Source: Circinella umbellata (Eukaryota > Mucoromycota > Mucoromycetes > Mucorales > Lichtheimiaceae). From it: a DNA stretch of 64,000 nucleotides. A model generated the notes under the pieces. That model saw only the letters and a program-made list of their open reading frames with translations, had not been told where the DNA came from and made no database searches. Position numbers and translations under genes: made by a program. Below, piece by piece: positions 25,117 through 38,346 of this stretch. Numbering within the stretch: position 1 is the first letter of the stretch; each line of letters opens with the position of its first letter. The stretch spans positions 1-64,000 of the forward strand of contig JAIWNF010000077.1 in the NCBI GenBank assembly GCA_025093555.1, in the 5' to 3' direction.

Positions 25117-25416
25117 ATGTATCAAAATGACTGTACTAGTACCACTAGTTTTAAAAGTCATAATAATTCAGATAATTATGAATATTGCGTTTATGATGAA
25201 AGTGCTGGCAACGAAAATAACGATGATGATGATGAAGACGACATTGACGAAGAACAAAGCTTTAACGCTGACAAAGGACGAAACTGTGAAGACATCGATG
25301 AAGAACAAGAGTTCAAAGACTTTAGCAAAGAAAAGTCTATTGTATCAAGGTGTAAATCGATAAAAACAAAACAAGTACAAAAAATTATTCATTACGACAA
25401 ACGCGATAGTGGCTAG
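25117..25416 (+). CDS. Acidic ORF in right arm of CACTA-like element, function unknown
   Basis: 99 codons from ATG to TAG. There is an Asp/Glu-rich centre at about residues 30-55 and a basic C-terminal third. No transposase motif is visible and I do not recognise it. It lies between the gypsy 5' LTR and the right terminal repeat, so it may be an exon or remnant of the DNA element's own gene. It is as likely a chance ORF in low-complexity sequence. Confidence 0.25.
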   Translation: MYQNDCTSTTSFKSHNNSDNYEYCVYDESAGNENNDDDDEDDIDEEQSFNADKGRNCEDIDEEQEFKDFSKEKSIVSRCKSIKTKQVQKIIHYDKRDSG

Positions 25417-26400
25417 AAAACGAGCATTAAAAGAAGATATTTTACTAGTAAGAAGCAACCCGGTAACAAACAGAAACAATAAGACGAAGAAGAAAAAATT
25501 AGAGCAGAAAAAATTATTGTTTTTTCTTTTATTACTGTTGCTACATTTTTATATATTCAAATAAATTAAATTTTGGCATGATATCCATACGCAATAAAAT
25601 CAATCTATTATAATCTATTTAATTACCTATTTTATATCACTATTCTATGTTCGATTACTAGTATATATTACGTATTTCCATTTTTTTCTAAAAAATTTCC
25701 AGAAAGCTTTCAAACTAACTTCCAAAAAACATCCAACTGATTAAGTTGCGAATAGCTATTCTGGAGTTGGACTTTTTTTGGAAAAAATTGGAGCTTTTGT
25801 GGAATATATATTCCCTAAGTGTTGTATAAATATATAAAATAAAGAAATAATACACTATGTTGTTGTATTTGAATAATAAGTTATATAAAATAGAATAGAA
25901 ATACGGGTTATGGGATCTCTTATATATTCAGGAATATTACGTCTGAATCCACAAAAGAGAAATCTTATAATGAGTTTAAAGGACTTTATGCTCAAAGAAA
26001 ACTATTGTTAGGTCAATTTAATTGTTAAAAGACTAAAAGATTTTGAAGGCTAAAAGAGAACTAATGAAAAGATTTATTTGAATTATTTTGGGGCTATTTA
26101 TACTACACGTATTAACTGAAAAGTGTCGCAGCTTCGACGTAAAAGTGTCATTGCTTCGACACAAATGTGTCGGAGCACGCACCAATAGTATCACGTAGTT
26201 TGTCATTTCGTGATACTTTTAATAATAATAATGATGATGGCGATGATAGTATAAAAATGCTTTTAATTTTTATACGTTACAATATATATATAATACCAAA
26301 GACACAACTGAATATTTTTGACGCTCATTTATCTAAATAATTGATGATACTTGGTAAATAAGTAACACTTTGGTCAGTTTGAAAAAAATATATTGAATTA

Positions 26401-28191
26401 TTATTCAATTATGAATTCTTTTGGTTCATTACTATGAAAATCATTTTCAAATAAACTATTTACTATTTCCTCAGGTTCATAAGTAAAAACATCCTGTATT
26501 CCAACAAGATGATTCCATTGAATAGGCGAGTCTACTTTAGAACGGGGTGCGATGCCAACATAGTATACACCTATTGCCTTGTAGCGATTTTTACAAGTGG
26601 TGCTTTGACGTACCACAGGAAGACAGAAGCCGAAATCATACTCGCCCAAGATCACATTATTTCCATTCATCTCCACCTCTTGATGTGTCGCATGTTTAAA
26701 TGTAAGTAAAATAGGTAATATAATGCATTTTTTACAATCTTCGGTCAACGAGAGTGGTCTGAGTAACATAGCCGGATCTCCTTGACGGTGATGATAATGG
26801 GTCATAAGTAAACATGTTGTCGTGTTCAAAGTTGCAAGATATTCTTCTAGTATAGTATTCTTGTCTACGCTCCCCATATCTTTCCGATCTCTTTTTGCAC
26901 TTGCCATATTAATGCGTACGATTTGTGAACCCACTTTGCCATTATATTTATCATCTCGTGGAATAGAAGAATAACAACCACCTTCATAAGGTGTAATATC
27001 TATTTCCCAATATCGTTTTGTTTTTATATGCATCTTCATGGTATCGTCAATAGCATGTGTTAATTGGTGATGAATGGTGGTAAATGTAGGTATTTGAATA
27101 TGTTTTCCAGCCACTCCGGTCCATGAAGGTAAATTATAATTTTGAACGGTACTTTGGTATTCACCTCTGTCACCATCAGGAAGCAACGCGGACCCAAAAC
27201 ACAATATAGAAAGATCTTTTGTTCCAATATGTCGGTAAAAATCATGGAACGTTTTTTTTATATCCGCCGCATAATTTATCTCCATCTCGTCAAACATATC
27301 AGAAAATGTATTTTTTAATGCAAATATCATATCGTGAGATTTTGTACTCGTTCGAAAATGAGCGAAAGCAAGTCCTTGATTGACAGTGCCATTATTTCCT
27401 CTACTTCCAAAATCAAGTAAAATATTAGAAAATAAATCAACAGTTGTTGGTAATTCCTCTGTTGTATGTAAACTATGTTGAAAAAAATTTATATCTGTTC
27501 CGACGATCAGAATATTTTTGGACATCATGACTTCTTCTAGTGTCCAACTTCGTTTCCACCAAGAAGATTCCATGATAGCATCAATGACTTGGTCTGGTGC
27601 ATCAGAGTGCGGTCGAATAATTTTTTGTTGAAAATCTTCCTGGTCTATACGAACGGCTTCAGGTATCATCACAATGGTATATCGTGCATTACGATAGATT
27701 TTGTGCATTTGTTTGATTTCATACGATTTGGCTTTGCTATCGGATTGATTGATACATAGTTTATCATACCATACATAGTCAACTTGAAAATCTTTGCATA
27801 ACTGTTGTAGTAATTGATTATATGTTACATCTCGAATACGAGCTCCTTCGGACTCTGGTTGACACCATGTTACGTGTGTATCATCTTTTAAGGTTGAATT
27901 TATAATACCGTCATAATATAGATTATAATCTTCGACGATACAATGTTTACCATGATCTATTAAATCATATTCTCCACTGCCATCGTTTCTTGGTACTACT
28001 TTGCCTGATTGTTCCCAGCTATAAGATATAGTATGATAACCATGAACGGCTTCTTCACCAGGTACTTTTTTCCAATCCGAGACACGAATAAGCCAAGTAG
28101 GTCGATAATCTCCTCCAGTCAAATTAAGTCTATAATCTGTTTTATCTTTAAGATTCACTGTGCTTTGATTTCTACAATATGTAATATACAT
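26401..28191 (-). CDS. HET-domain-like protein (copy C), intact single exon
   Basis: 596 aa. Block 1 is YHTISYSWE (52-60). Block 2 is YVWYDKLCINQ (139-149), followed by EIKQMHKIYRNA. Block 3 is WWKRSWTLEEVMMS (211-224). These are the three signature regions of HET (PF06985). The C-terminal half aligns over its whole length with the copies at 3-1154, 14573-16327 and 49505-51499, including RTSTKSHDMIFAL, LPSWTGVAGKH and EFIIE at the end. It starts 120 bp right of the transposon nest boundary, so its stop codon is very near the outer LTR. No intron. Codon use and the intact frame suggest a living gene. Confidence 0.87.
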   Translation of the reverse strand: MYITYCRNQSTVNLKDKTDYRLNLTGGDYRPTWLIRVSDWKKVPGEEAVHGYHTISYSWEQSGKVVPRNDGSGEYDLIDHGKHCIVEDYNLYYDGIINSTLKDDTHVTWCQPESEGARIRDVTYNQLLQQLCKDFQVDYVWYDKLCINQSDSKAKSYEIKQMHKIYRNARYTIVMIPEAVRIDQEDFQQKIIRPHSDAPDQVIDAIMESSWWKRSWTLEEVMMSKNILIVGTDINFFQHSLHTTEELPTTVDLFSNILLDFGSRGNNGTVNQGLAFAHFRTSTKSHDMIFALKNTFSDMFDEMEINYAADIKKTFHDFYRHIGTKDLSILCFGSALLPDGDRGEYQSTVQNYNLPSWTGVAGKHIQIPTFTTIHHQLTHAIDDTMKMHIKTKRYWEIDITPYEGGCYSSIPRDDKYNGKVGSQIVRINMASAKRDRKDMGSVDKNTILEEYLATLNTTTCLLMTHYHHRQGDPAMLLRPLSLTEDCKKCIILPILLTFKHATHQEVEMNGNNVILGEYDFGFCLPVVRQSTTCKNRYKAIGVYYVGIAPRSKVDSPIQWNHLVGIQDVFTYEPEEIVNSLFENDFHSNEPKEFIIE

Positions 28192-28770
28192 TGTCTTTTT
28201 TTTTTATTATTGTTATTATTACGTGTTTCATATTTAGCTTTCCTGCCTTTGTTTTCTTTTATATTTTACATACCACAAGAAACAGCAAAAGTAAAAAGAA
28301 AAAAACCAAGGAGTAAAACAAATTGCGGCATACTGAAACTTTAAAGTTAAAAAGTTATCCTACGTACGTTTTTGACTTTGATAAACAAAAAAAAAACGGT
28401 GCTACGTACAGCTTTTGCAGATTTGTTTACATTATTATCAACTTTTATTATATTTACTTAGGCAGCATGGTAGTGATATAATATGAAAAAAGAAAAAGCA
28501 ATGATTTGTTAGAAGGAACTAGTAAATTCATAAAGGAAAAAAAAAACTTTTTACCATTGAATGAATATCACTGTTGGGTTCCACATGGGGGGGGTAAGGG
28601 ATTGTACCTATAACGGGTTACACATAACATTTTTTTTGCGTGGGGAAAAAATGAAACAAATTCCGCTGACTCAAACTTATAGAGACATATGCGTATTTCA
28701 ACGTAAAAAAAAAAAAAAAAAAAAACTTGCTGTATACAATAACCATTGAGCCATAATATAAAAGTACTAC
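28192..28770. other. Intergenic between HET copy C and a small ORF
   Basis: This holds the likely promoter of the HET gene starting at 28191. It also has a G run near 28586 and a long A run near 28704-28724. No coding signal. Confidence 0.45.
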
Positions 28771-29049
28771 ATGTATTCTCATCTTTCACAAAAGAATCCA
28801 AAACTTATTAATCAACCCATTGCATCAAGACCCATCTATAATGTGGATCCAACTCTAATACATCCTGCTTTTTCACCTAATTCTATTTCACGACCCATGA
28901 CAATGATACCCCATTCACACCCTTCGACTCGTTTACAACAACAACAACAACAACAACACCCGTATTTTGATGTATCAAAACAAAGTCCAATTTATTATGG
29001 ATATCAACATCATCCATATCCATCCAATCCTTCTAAAAGTAAATTATAA
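28771..29049 (+). CDS. Small Pro/Gln/Ser-rich ORF, function unknown
   Basis: 92 codons, rich in Pro, Ser, His and Tyr, with a seven-Gln run (from CAA repeats) at about residue 52. An ATAATATAAAAG motif lies about 20 bp upstream of the ATG. It converges on the kinase gene ending at 29317. No domain is recognised. It could be a short real gene, the last exon of a longer one, or chance. Confidence 0.3.
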   Translation: MYSHLSQKNPKLINQPIASRPIYNVDPTLIHPAFSPNSISRPMTMIPHSHPSTRLQQQQQQQHPYFDVSKQSPIYYGYQHHPYPSNPSKSKL

Positions 29050-29316
29050 AAAAAAAATTGTATTATTGTAAATAGGTAGATAACTTTTTTTTTTATCTCA
29101 AAAGAAACACATACACATTCTCTCTTCCTCTTTTTTTCTTTTTAATTATTTATTATTATTATTCTCGTTTTTTTTTTAAAGAAAAAAAGAAAAAAGTTGA
29201 AATATTTTTACTATTATTATTTTTAATTATTTACAAAATATTGTATCATAAATAACCTCTTTTTTTTGGGGGGGGAGGGGGAGGGGAAGAGAGCTCCTGT
29301 GTTGTGTTATATTAAT

Positions 29317-32300
29317 TTATGAAATGATACAATCTTCTGAAGAAGTATTAGAGGATCGATGTATTTTTTTTCTTCTTGTTCCTTTTGATCTTGAAGGAAT
29401 TTCTGTATCACTTGTTGAATTATTATTTCTGATCAGTGTTGGATCATCATTTAAATTATTTGGGGTATTAATATCATTGGTATTATTAGTTGATATGGAT
29501 GATACTTGTGCTGGTTGTAATATTTCTCCATTGTCATCTTCACGGATAAATCGAAGGGTATCGTGACTTTTTGTACTCTGAGGTCGTCGATGATGTGTTA
29601 ATACTCTGGATAATTTACGTGTACGTTCGCGTAAATGAGATGACATGGAACTCGTAGGTCTGGGTGATGTTGTTTTTGTACTAATGGTACTATGTGTGGA
29701 TTCAATTAAAGAAGATGAACAACTTGATTCTGATCCAGAACGGATTGATATATTATCCTATCAAAAAAAGATTATTCTTCAGTTTCTCTCTCTCTCTCAC
29801 ACACATACACACATCTATAATATGAAAAAAAAAATTAAGCTTACAGTTAAATTAGATCGACAAGAACCTGTTGTTGGTTTACATTTGTCATGACAAATGA
29901 ATCCACAATCTAAAAATAAATAAATGGTTTCCATGCCAACGTATATATTCAATATAAGAAACAAATTATATAAAATTAATTCCTTTTTTTTTTTTTATAT
30001 TTTTTTTACCTTCACAAACAAGAGCATTTCGTCGAATAGGTAATTGACATGTTTTACATCGAATAGCCCCTTTTGGAAATGAGCCTTTAATAAAACAATG
30101 TTCACGTATTATATTCACAGAAGATGGATTTAATTTTTCTTGTCGCTCGTGTAATTTATTGACTAAAATACTTGTACGCTGATGTTGATGTTGGATATTT
30201 GATTCATGATAGTGTTCAATGGATGGTGTTTGTTTATAGTGTTCCGCAACATCTCCAGGATATAGGATTGATGATGTAGATTTATTATCATTATCATAGA
30301 AATGTATATCCAATGTTGGAATAGGTGATGATTTATGAGTAGTCGTATCATTATGAAATGATGAAGGAGTTGATTTTGTTGACAAAGGAGAAGAAAAAGT
30401 AGTATACTGTTGAATCCATGGATGATCAAGTAATTCAAGAGCCGTAGGTCGATTTTTTGGTATTTTGTGAAAACACTGTTTTAAAAAATCTTTAAATTCC
30501 TATAATAAACATTTGAGTCAATTAAAGTTTACATACCCACTTGTACGGCTAAATGATTTCTTACTTTAGATCCATTTTTTGGTATGGGAGGACAATCATC
30601 TTCAACAATTCTAAATAAGGTAGCCATAGGAATTAAATCTGCATAAGGTGGTTTTCCTGTGTATAGTTCAATCAGAGTACATCCAAGAGACCTACATAAA
30701 AAAAAAAGGGTTAGAATTATTTGAACTCGTGTTTTATAATTTTTTTTTTTTGCTCCTTATTATAAAATATCAAAAAGAGTAGAAAAAACAGAAAAAAGTT
30801 TATTTTTATTTACCATATATCTGATTTTGTTGAAGCACCTTGTAATTCAATTACTTCTGGAGCCACTAAATGTTTTTGTTATATATAAATATAAATTAAA
30901 CTTTTTGATATGAATCACAACATGAACCCCAAAAAACAATAAAGAACTTACTCCAATTAGGTGTTCCTGCAACAGAATCAGTAAATGATTCTTTTAATTT
31001 TAAATTAATTGAAACACCAAAATCAGATAGTTTGACGTCTCCATTTTTAGTAGTTAAAATATTAGCTGCTTTCAGATCACAATGAACGACATCTTGTTGA
31101 TGAAGATAAGCCAATCCTTTTAATATTCTTAAACAATAACTTGCAACAAGATTTTCAGGAAAACTACCAAATGATTTTAAAGTACTGGCTAAAGATCCAT
31201 TTTCTACATATTCTAAAACAATATTCATACAATGATTGGTTGTTTGAATAAATCCTTCATATTTTACAATATTTGGATGAGATAATGTACGAAGAATTTG
31301 TGCTTCTTGCTATAATATATATATAGACATATAATTATTATTATCTACCTCCTTATTACTTGCCTCCTCCCCCCTCTCCCACTCCACCCTCCTTTTTTTT
31401 TATTATTATTCTTATCGAATCGATGTTTCTTCTTTTTTTATGGTTTACCATGACATCTTCAATAGCATCTATTTTACTTGGATCCAATTTAATTCGTTTA
31501 ATAGCAACCATTTGTCCAGTGTTTAAATTTAATGCACTATTGAAAAAGAAATGTAAACATTGGATGAGCTAAAGTGACATATAAAATTATAGTTTTGAAC
31601 TTTTTTTTAAACTTACCGGTGCACAGTACCAAATTGTCCTTTGCCAATTGTATTACCCAATTTCTAAAAAAATAAAAATAAAAAAATTAGACAAAAAAAG
31701 AAGAAGGTTCCAAGTATTACTAATACTTACATAACGAGCAACAATAGATCCATCTAAATGATACATTTCAAGTCTTTCTCCAGTATTATCTGTAGTACTA
31801 CTACTACAACTAGTACTCGTACTCGTAGTTGCTGTTGTTGTCAAGACTGAATTATTCGTACAACGTGGATTTGATTTTAATGTTTCAGATAATTTACGAC
31901 GAGTATCATTTTTTTTTGTTATTGGCGTATTCTTCATCCAAGAATCACAACGCGTGGTTGTTCCTATTTCTTGTGATTTTAAAGTATCAGTCCAAGATGA
32001 TTTATTCATTTGTTGGTCAAGATATTCTTGTTCTCTCAATGAATAATAATGAGATGAATTATAAATAGGTGAGGATAATGAAGCTTCAATTCTTGTTTTT
32101 TCTTGTTCTTTTTGATATTGTCCTGTTGAAGGGGGGATCCTATTCGTATGATCCATTGAAATAGAATCCAATGAAGGTCTCCTTTTTGCTAATTTCAAGT
32201 CCGTCCACTCCTGATATCTCATATGAAATGGAATCTTTTGTCGAGTGTCATTGTTGTGATTAATATTATTACTTCCAAGATGTAATCTTTTTTTAAATGA

Positions 32301-33990
32301 CAAATTGGATGATAATCTTGCTAAGCGTGATGTTGTTGAGTTTCGTCCTGTTGTTTTACTTTTGTTAGAATATTTATCCATTCTATTATCATCATCATCC
32401 AATGTGGCTTTGTTATCATCATTCGTCGTATTATTATTATTATTATAAAAATCAATCGTTGATAATCGTTCATGTCGTCCAAGTGTATTGATTCTGTTTG
32501 AATCCAACATAGTTGGTTGTTCTTGAAATGGTGGATGAGTCGGTGGATTAAAAAGGGAGGTAAGATGAATAGGATTTTTAGATAAAGTATTCTTATCCTT
32601 AACAAGTGTTGTAGATGAAGTATCATATCCACTATCGCCTGAATAAGTACTATCTATGCCTGGTGAATGTCGATCAGAAGGTGTATTCGGTATACTATTA
32701 TCGTCATCCTTATTTAAATTATTTGAATTACTATTTTCAAAAGGTATTGATAATTCTCGTATTTTTGTAGATAAAGAGATAGGTCTTTTTCGTTGTCGTT
32801 GCTGTTGATGCTGTGATAATTGTTCTTTCTTCTCCTTAATTTCTTTTGTATTTGTTAATACTAATGATGCGGATGATGATGATATTGTTGGTAATGATGA
32901 TAATGTCCCTAGTTTTTCCTTCTCCTCTTCATGCTCCCCAATATCGTGTAAAACTCCTAAATGACTCCTCCTGTTGTCACTATCAGTAGCTAAACATTCT
33001 TCTTCTTGCCCAAATGGTATAGTATATCTACGCTTCATGATTCGAACATTACTATTAGGTCGATGATGATGATGTTGTTGTTGTTGATAATTTAAAGCTG
33101 GTGATGAAGATGTACATTTTTTTTGTAATAAAAGTTGATCCAATTGATTTTTTTTTGTTATTCGATCGTGTAAAAATGATAATGTTCTTGCAACCTATAT
33201 CGTTTCATATTCAAATCAGTTATTTCTTCCCTGTCTCCTATCTTATATATATATATATATATATAAACACTACTTATTTACCATAATCATATCTTTTCCA
33301 TATAATAAATCATTGATATCAAATAATTGAAATGTATCAAGTCCACCTTTCTGTTACAAAAGGGGGAGAGAATAATAATATTAATAATTGAGTTATATAC
33401 AAGACTAAAAGCTTTCCCCCTTTCCTTTTTACCTGTTCGGCTGCAATAAGAAATTGTTGTATATTTTGAGTCTATAAATATGTATATTATAGTTCATGTA
33501 TAAGTAAACGTTAAATAGTTATTTTATTATTATTATTTATTATTACCCAAGCATGAATATTATTTTCATAATAAATAAAAGGTATTGAATTGGATATTAA
33601 ATTATTCATTAAGCTAAAAAAAAAAAACATAAACATATAATAATTTGTTATAAGATTCATGCAGGCTTATCAATATTCTTCCGTTTCCGTTTCCGTTTGA
33701 TTGTTTTTTTTTTCTTGGTTATAAAAATAAAAAAATAACCTCCACCAAATAAATAATATCCTTTTTCTTTTAAAATATATATATATCTATATTATAACAC
33801 GTCCTCTTCAAAAATGGAAATGAAAGCATCAAACTTACTTGCATAAAAATATACCATCTCTGAGAGTTTTATACAAGTTATCAGAATCAGGAGGTAATTG
33901 AATTTGTAAAATAGTTTGAATCCAAAGTCTTGTAGTATGTTGTTGATCAACATTAGGTGTAAGAAAATCAAATGAAAGACACGACTTCAT
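29317..33990 (-). CDS. Cdc7/SepH-like Ser/Thr kinase with CH and C1 domains, 13 exons
   Basis: Exons are 33990-33839, 33613-33547, 33471-33433, 33350-33282, 33194-31731, 31663-31617, 31536-31449, 31309-30952, 30865-30814, 30691-30565, 30499-30010, 29909-29845 and 29757-29317. Phases close to 1152 aa. Residues 1 to about 110 look like a calponin-homology domain ([38 protein letters not shown]). Then comes a long Ser/Asn/His-rich linker. The kinase domain is about 598-850: GKGQFG 604-609, VAIK Lys626, HCDLKAAN 718-725, DFG 738-740, APE 763-765. [10 protein letters not shown] and [14 protein letters not shown] fit the Cdc7/SepH/MAP3K-like group that acts in septation and mitotic exit signalling. 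A C1-type finger lies at 955-1001 (H-x13-C-x2-C-x10-C-x2-C-x4-H-x2-C-x6-C). The HRD Arg is Cys, as in DYRK kinases, so activity is still plausible. Confidence 0.85.
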
Positions 33991-36900
33991 TATTATTTCA
34001 TAATATGAATGGATTGTTGAAGAAGAAAAGAAAAAAAAAAAGTAAGAGGAAAAAAGAAGAAAAACTTTTTTTTTAAGAAAGACTAAAATATATATTCACT
34101 GACAATGAGTGTGGTTATTTTAGGTACATATAAATAACAAAGGAGAAAAAAAAAAGGGGGGGGGCTTCAAGCCCTTTTCTTACTTCTCTTTCTTACGTAA
34201 ACCCTAAAAATCATGCATGTTTACAGTTTACCGCTTTTGATTTTAATCCACGTACTCTCTCTGGCTTTTTGTTTTGGGTTGATTGTTGTTGTTGTCCCAA
34301 ATATAAAAATGTTTATTTTTGACAAAAGAACTAAAAACATCTCCACTCCCCCCCCCCATAAACAATCCTTTTATTAGTATTCTTTCATAATGAACTATTC
34401 TAATGTTATCTTTTGTTACCTTTTTTTTTCTTTCAGTAAAGCCACCATCCTCTTTTTTAACTTTATATAAACAAGAGCCTAATTTTGCTGAGTTAGAATT
34501 TTTGCCGTTTTACTATTGAGCGCTCTACATGGGAAATCAATCTAATTGATAACACCATGTATAGAACTGTAAAGATTGTTTATGTACTTATGAAATATTC
34601 TAAATACATATAACTTGTGGAAGATTAAAGAGTTGGATATCAATCTTTTTTTTTTTTTAGATTTCAAATAAATTGTAAATTTTTAGATCTAAAACGCATT
34701 AAAACAAGTTGTGTACGTATTTTCTATTAGACGAATGGATGAGTTGGTTTAATTGTGCTTCTTATGTTCAAAATAACATATCATCCAAATGTTATCTTTG
34801 TGTTTTGGTAGATTTATTCACCATGTCATTGCTCAAGTTATTAGCGTCTCTTATATGTTTTGATCCATCCATCCAACCTACTAGTCACCTACTTGTATTA
34901 CTATACGTAACGAAATTTTAATTGATATACATTACTTATTATTAATCACACACCACACACATAACATACTTTTGACGATCAATAATAAATACCTACCTCC
35001 TCCCTCTTCTTCTTTATTTATTATGCAGTAACAAAAACCTTTTTGTTTCAAAATAATTTAATATCAGAAAAAGTATGATTAAAAAAAGGGGGGGGTCAAG
35101 AAAATAAGTTCTTTTCCTAAAAAGTAATATTGATCGCTATTATTCATACGGTTTACCCAAGTTATTAACGTATTTTTTGTACAATTCAAGATTGTTTTGG
35201 TGGCTCATCATTCTCACGAGCACCATTACGTGAGAGCGAATACCGCTGGACGTTTTTAAGTCAGGACATATTTTTTTTAGTATAATTGTTGTGGCCAAAT
35301 TTATCACGAACTATAGATCATAATGGATCAGATACGTGGATAAATATTTAGTCAATAATGAAAACATGAACAAACCTATAGAGTAACATAATTGTTATAT
35401 TAATGCTCCAACTTTTTTTTTGTAGTCTGGCAAGATTATAATGAGTAGGGTGTTCTGTTTTTGAATCATTAGAACCATTAATATATGACGGCACAAAAGA
35501 AAAACGCACCTGGTGTTTTGGGTGATGATATCCCATCGTGCATCAAAACTCGAAACGTGAATAATGATCCCATAGTAAACCTACTGCACAAGAGGCACTT
35601 TCAAAAGATATACAAAAAGAAGACAAAAATTATAAATGTACTAGTTAATGTTTCCAAAGAAACAACGAATCAATTTAAACAAATTGAAAGGTGTCGCTGA
35701 TTCTGTCTTTAAAATGGCTCAACGATATGCTAATGCTGGGTTAATTCTGTGCCTCCAAATATACACACAGGGTCCTATTCTCCATTCTGTTGCTATGCCA
35801 GAACCTATCTCATTACTGGATGTTGCTAGGGAAGAGTTGTTAATAATTATAGTTTGTCTACGTACTTTATTAAAAAAAAAGAGATTATATTATGTTTAGA
35901 CAGCACATAATGGGCTGACTAACACCATCAGCCATTCTCTTTATATTTTATAATCAAGTAACTCGTCGTCATTATTCCTCGCATTAAGAAGCCATATGTT
36001 TATTGCCATTCCACTGACATAGATACCATTATCGAGTATCCTTTTTTTTTTGCAATCCATAAAAAAAATATATTCAAGTATTTAATTAAAAAAAGATGTT
36101 AAAATAAAAATATAAAATATATAAGTAATACTTTTAGAATCTATATTAGATACGTATTATTTTTAATATATATTTTACGTACGTATCATTGATGATTATT
36201 CTTCTTGGGTAAAATTGCAAGAACAATTTCCGTCCTCTCATATCACTTCCACCACTGAAAAAATAACTCACATGGAACTCGTCGACAAATTTATACGTAG
36301 AGCAATAATGAGATCAAACATTCCTAAATCCCATGGATGAAATGGTATAAACAGGTTGTGAAAAAAATAACGGGGCTCCTCTGTATATCTTATTAGCGTA
36401 CATATGTTAACAAAATACGCCATACCTATCATAATATCTCTACCAGTCTTTTGCTCACATTTTTTTTTACACACATAAGATATACCTTTTTTAATGAATA
36501 ACATAGTTAATCACGCGTTATCGATCCCATCTGCACTCGTCCATCAAGAACCCTTCTTGCCATTCGCTGTCCTCGCTCATGTTCTCACCGACAATATTTT
36601 GCCACATCCTCGCTGCACATCCAAGCAATAATCACACACCCCAAAATCCTATTTCACATATTCACTTTGTCCAATCCCCCTTTTTTACCTTCCGGCTCGA
36701 GATCATCATCGTCTATTATACATACGTATATATATATCTGTCCGCTACAGATTTTGTTTTTTAGCTGGCTCTACCTTGTGAATTCATACTGTAAGTTTTA
36801 ATGATTTGGGGTATTATAAAGTCAACTTCAATTGTACGTATATTATTATAGTTTGTTTAATATGGCATAATAGAGAAGTAACCGAAACTACTATGTTTGA

Positions 36901-38346
36901 GTTAGATCTGTGTATATTATTATTTATTATTGATGGTGGGTAGGATTATCACAATAAGGCATATCTCAGCTATCAGAAATATGTCAGAAAATGTTTATCT
37001 CGACTTTTATTTCTTACAGCATGCTCAAGATAGTCATATTGGACCAAATATCTTATACCAATCCAAGGTATCCCCGAATTACTCCTATTTCTAGCTGATT
37101 TTTGTGTAATTTGATAATGATCTTTGCTTGATATGTAAAAATAATGCCTACTCTTTATAGTAAATTTACTGTCTTACAAAAAAAACCATACACACTTGAT
37201 TCAGAATTTTAGCTTTCTATGTGAAGATTGGTTCTACAAATATGATTGCTATATCCTCCAAGATAATAAACCAAGAGATAAAGATTCAAAAAATACGTAA
37301 TACGATGTAATAGGTTAATAAGGTTGATTAATAAAGATCAAAATTGGGCTTTCTTTGATATACGCAACAAGTCTATCTATTTATATTAAATCACATCAAA
37401 TATAAAGTTATCGCAATTTATGTATTAATGGATTGCTTGTTCTACATACATGTATTTTAACCGTGTCATGAGAAATATAATAGCCAAAAAGACAGAAACT
37501 ATAAGAATAATTTATAAGACCATGTTTAATATTATGAATATAAAATTTTATAGGCGGATTGATTGAACCACAGCAATAAAAAAAAAAGTGCCCCCAATTG
37601 ATTATCCACACAGCCAATATTAGGATAGAGCAATATCCGTTTATACTTAAAGAACAACGGAATATTTTTTTATTAATACATTTTGGCACGAAACCATATT
37701 TAATAATAATAAGAAAAAAATTACACGGTAAATTTACATGCTTTATTTACAGTCCCCGTTAAATACAACGTCCGGTTGGACATACTTGTTTGAGACAGTT
37801 CATAAGTGAGAAAAGTTATAGCCTGGTTACAAAAGCTGTGTTGTGTGGCACATGAGAATAAAATGTTATCGATAACAATCGCCAAGTATTGCCAAATAAA
37901 TAGATTGTTCCCGGTAGCAACCGATTGACGGTGTTTCAAACAGTTTGTTGACGTAAACACGCGACAGCAAAATAGATTATTGCCGGCAACAACCGACTTA
38001 CGAAGTTTACCTCTTTCTTTCTCGAATTTAATAATGTATCTGTGGCAGTAACTGTGGTAAGTAGAACTATCATTTTTTTTATTATTTAACACCTTTTTTA
38101 TCGTTATGTACATCAAACGTTATGGCCTCACTCTACTTTTACATTCCTTTTTTTTGTAACTACATTCCTGTTTCTTTAAACTACACTTTTCATTCTTTTT
38201 GAGAAAAAAAAAAAAAAAACTCACAATTTTTTTATTCTTTTTTTTATAAAAAGGCGAATGACAATCTGGTACTTGGCATTACTTGTTGACGTTCATTGAA
38301 GCAGGTGTTTTTTCTAAATCACTTGTTTCATTGCTTAGTTAATGCA
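33991..38346. other. Gene-poor region with scattered weak relics
   Basis: AT-rich sequence with poly-G/C runs (near 34152 and 34350). Short ORFs at 35485-35700 and 35648-35899 overlap in different frames and read like one broken coding segment (KKNAPGVLGDD..., then FKMAQRYANAGLILCLQ). A less AT-rich patch at 36520-36640 is open in one frame up to a TAA. A 131-codon minus ORF at 37721-38116 contains an imprecise internal repeat (SVVAGNNLF, SVATGNNLF). None of these could be assigned. Confidence 0.35.
36631..36713 (+). repeat. About 83-bp dispersed repeat, copy 1
   Basis: CACCCCAAAATCCTATTTCA, CTTTGTCCAATCCCC, TTTTTTACCTTCCG and GATCATCATCGTC recur in the same order at 40901-40982, with only a few mismatches. 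Nothing similar flanks either copy. Confidence 0.8.

Noticed and set aside
37721..38116. 131-codon minus-strand ORF
   Set aside because: Carries an imprecise internal DNA repeat and many rare residues (Cys, His, Trp). There is no domain, homologue in the window or splice support.
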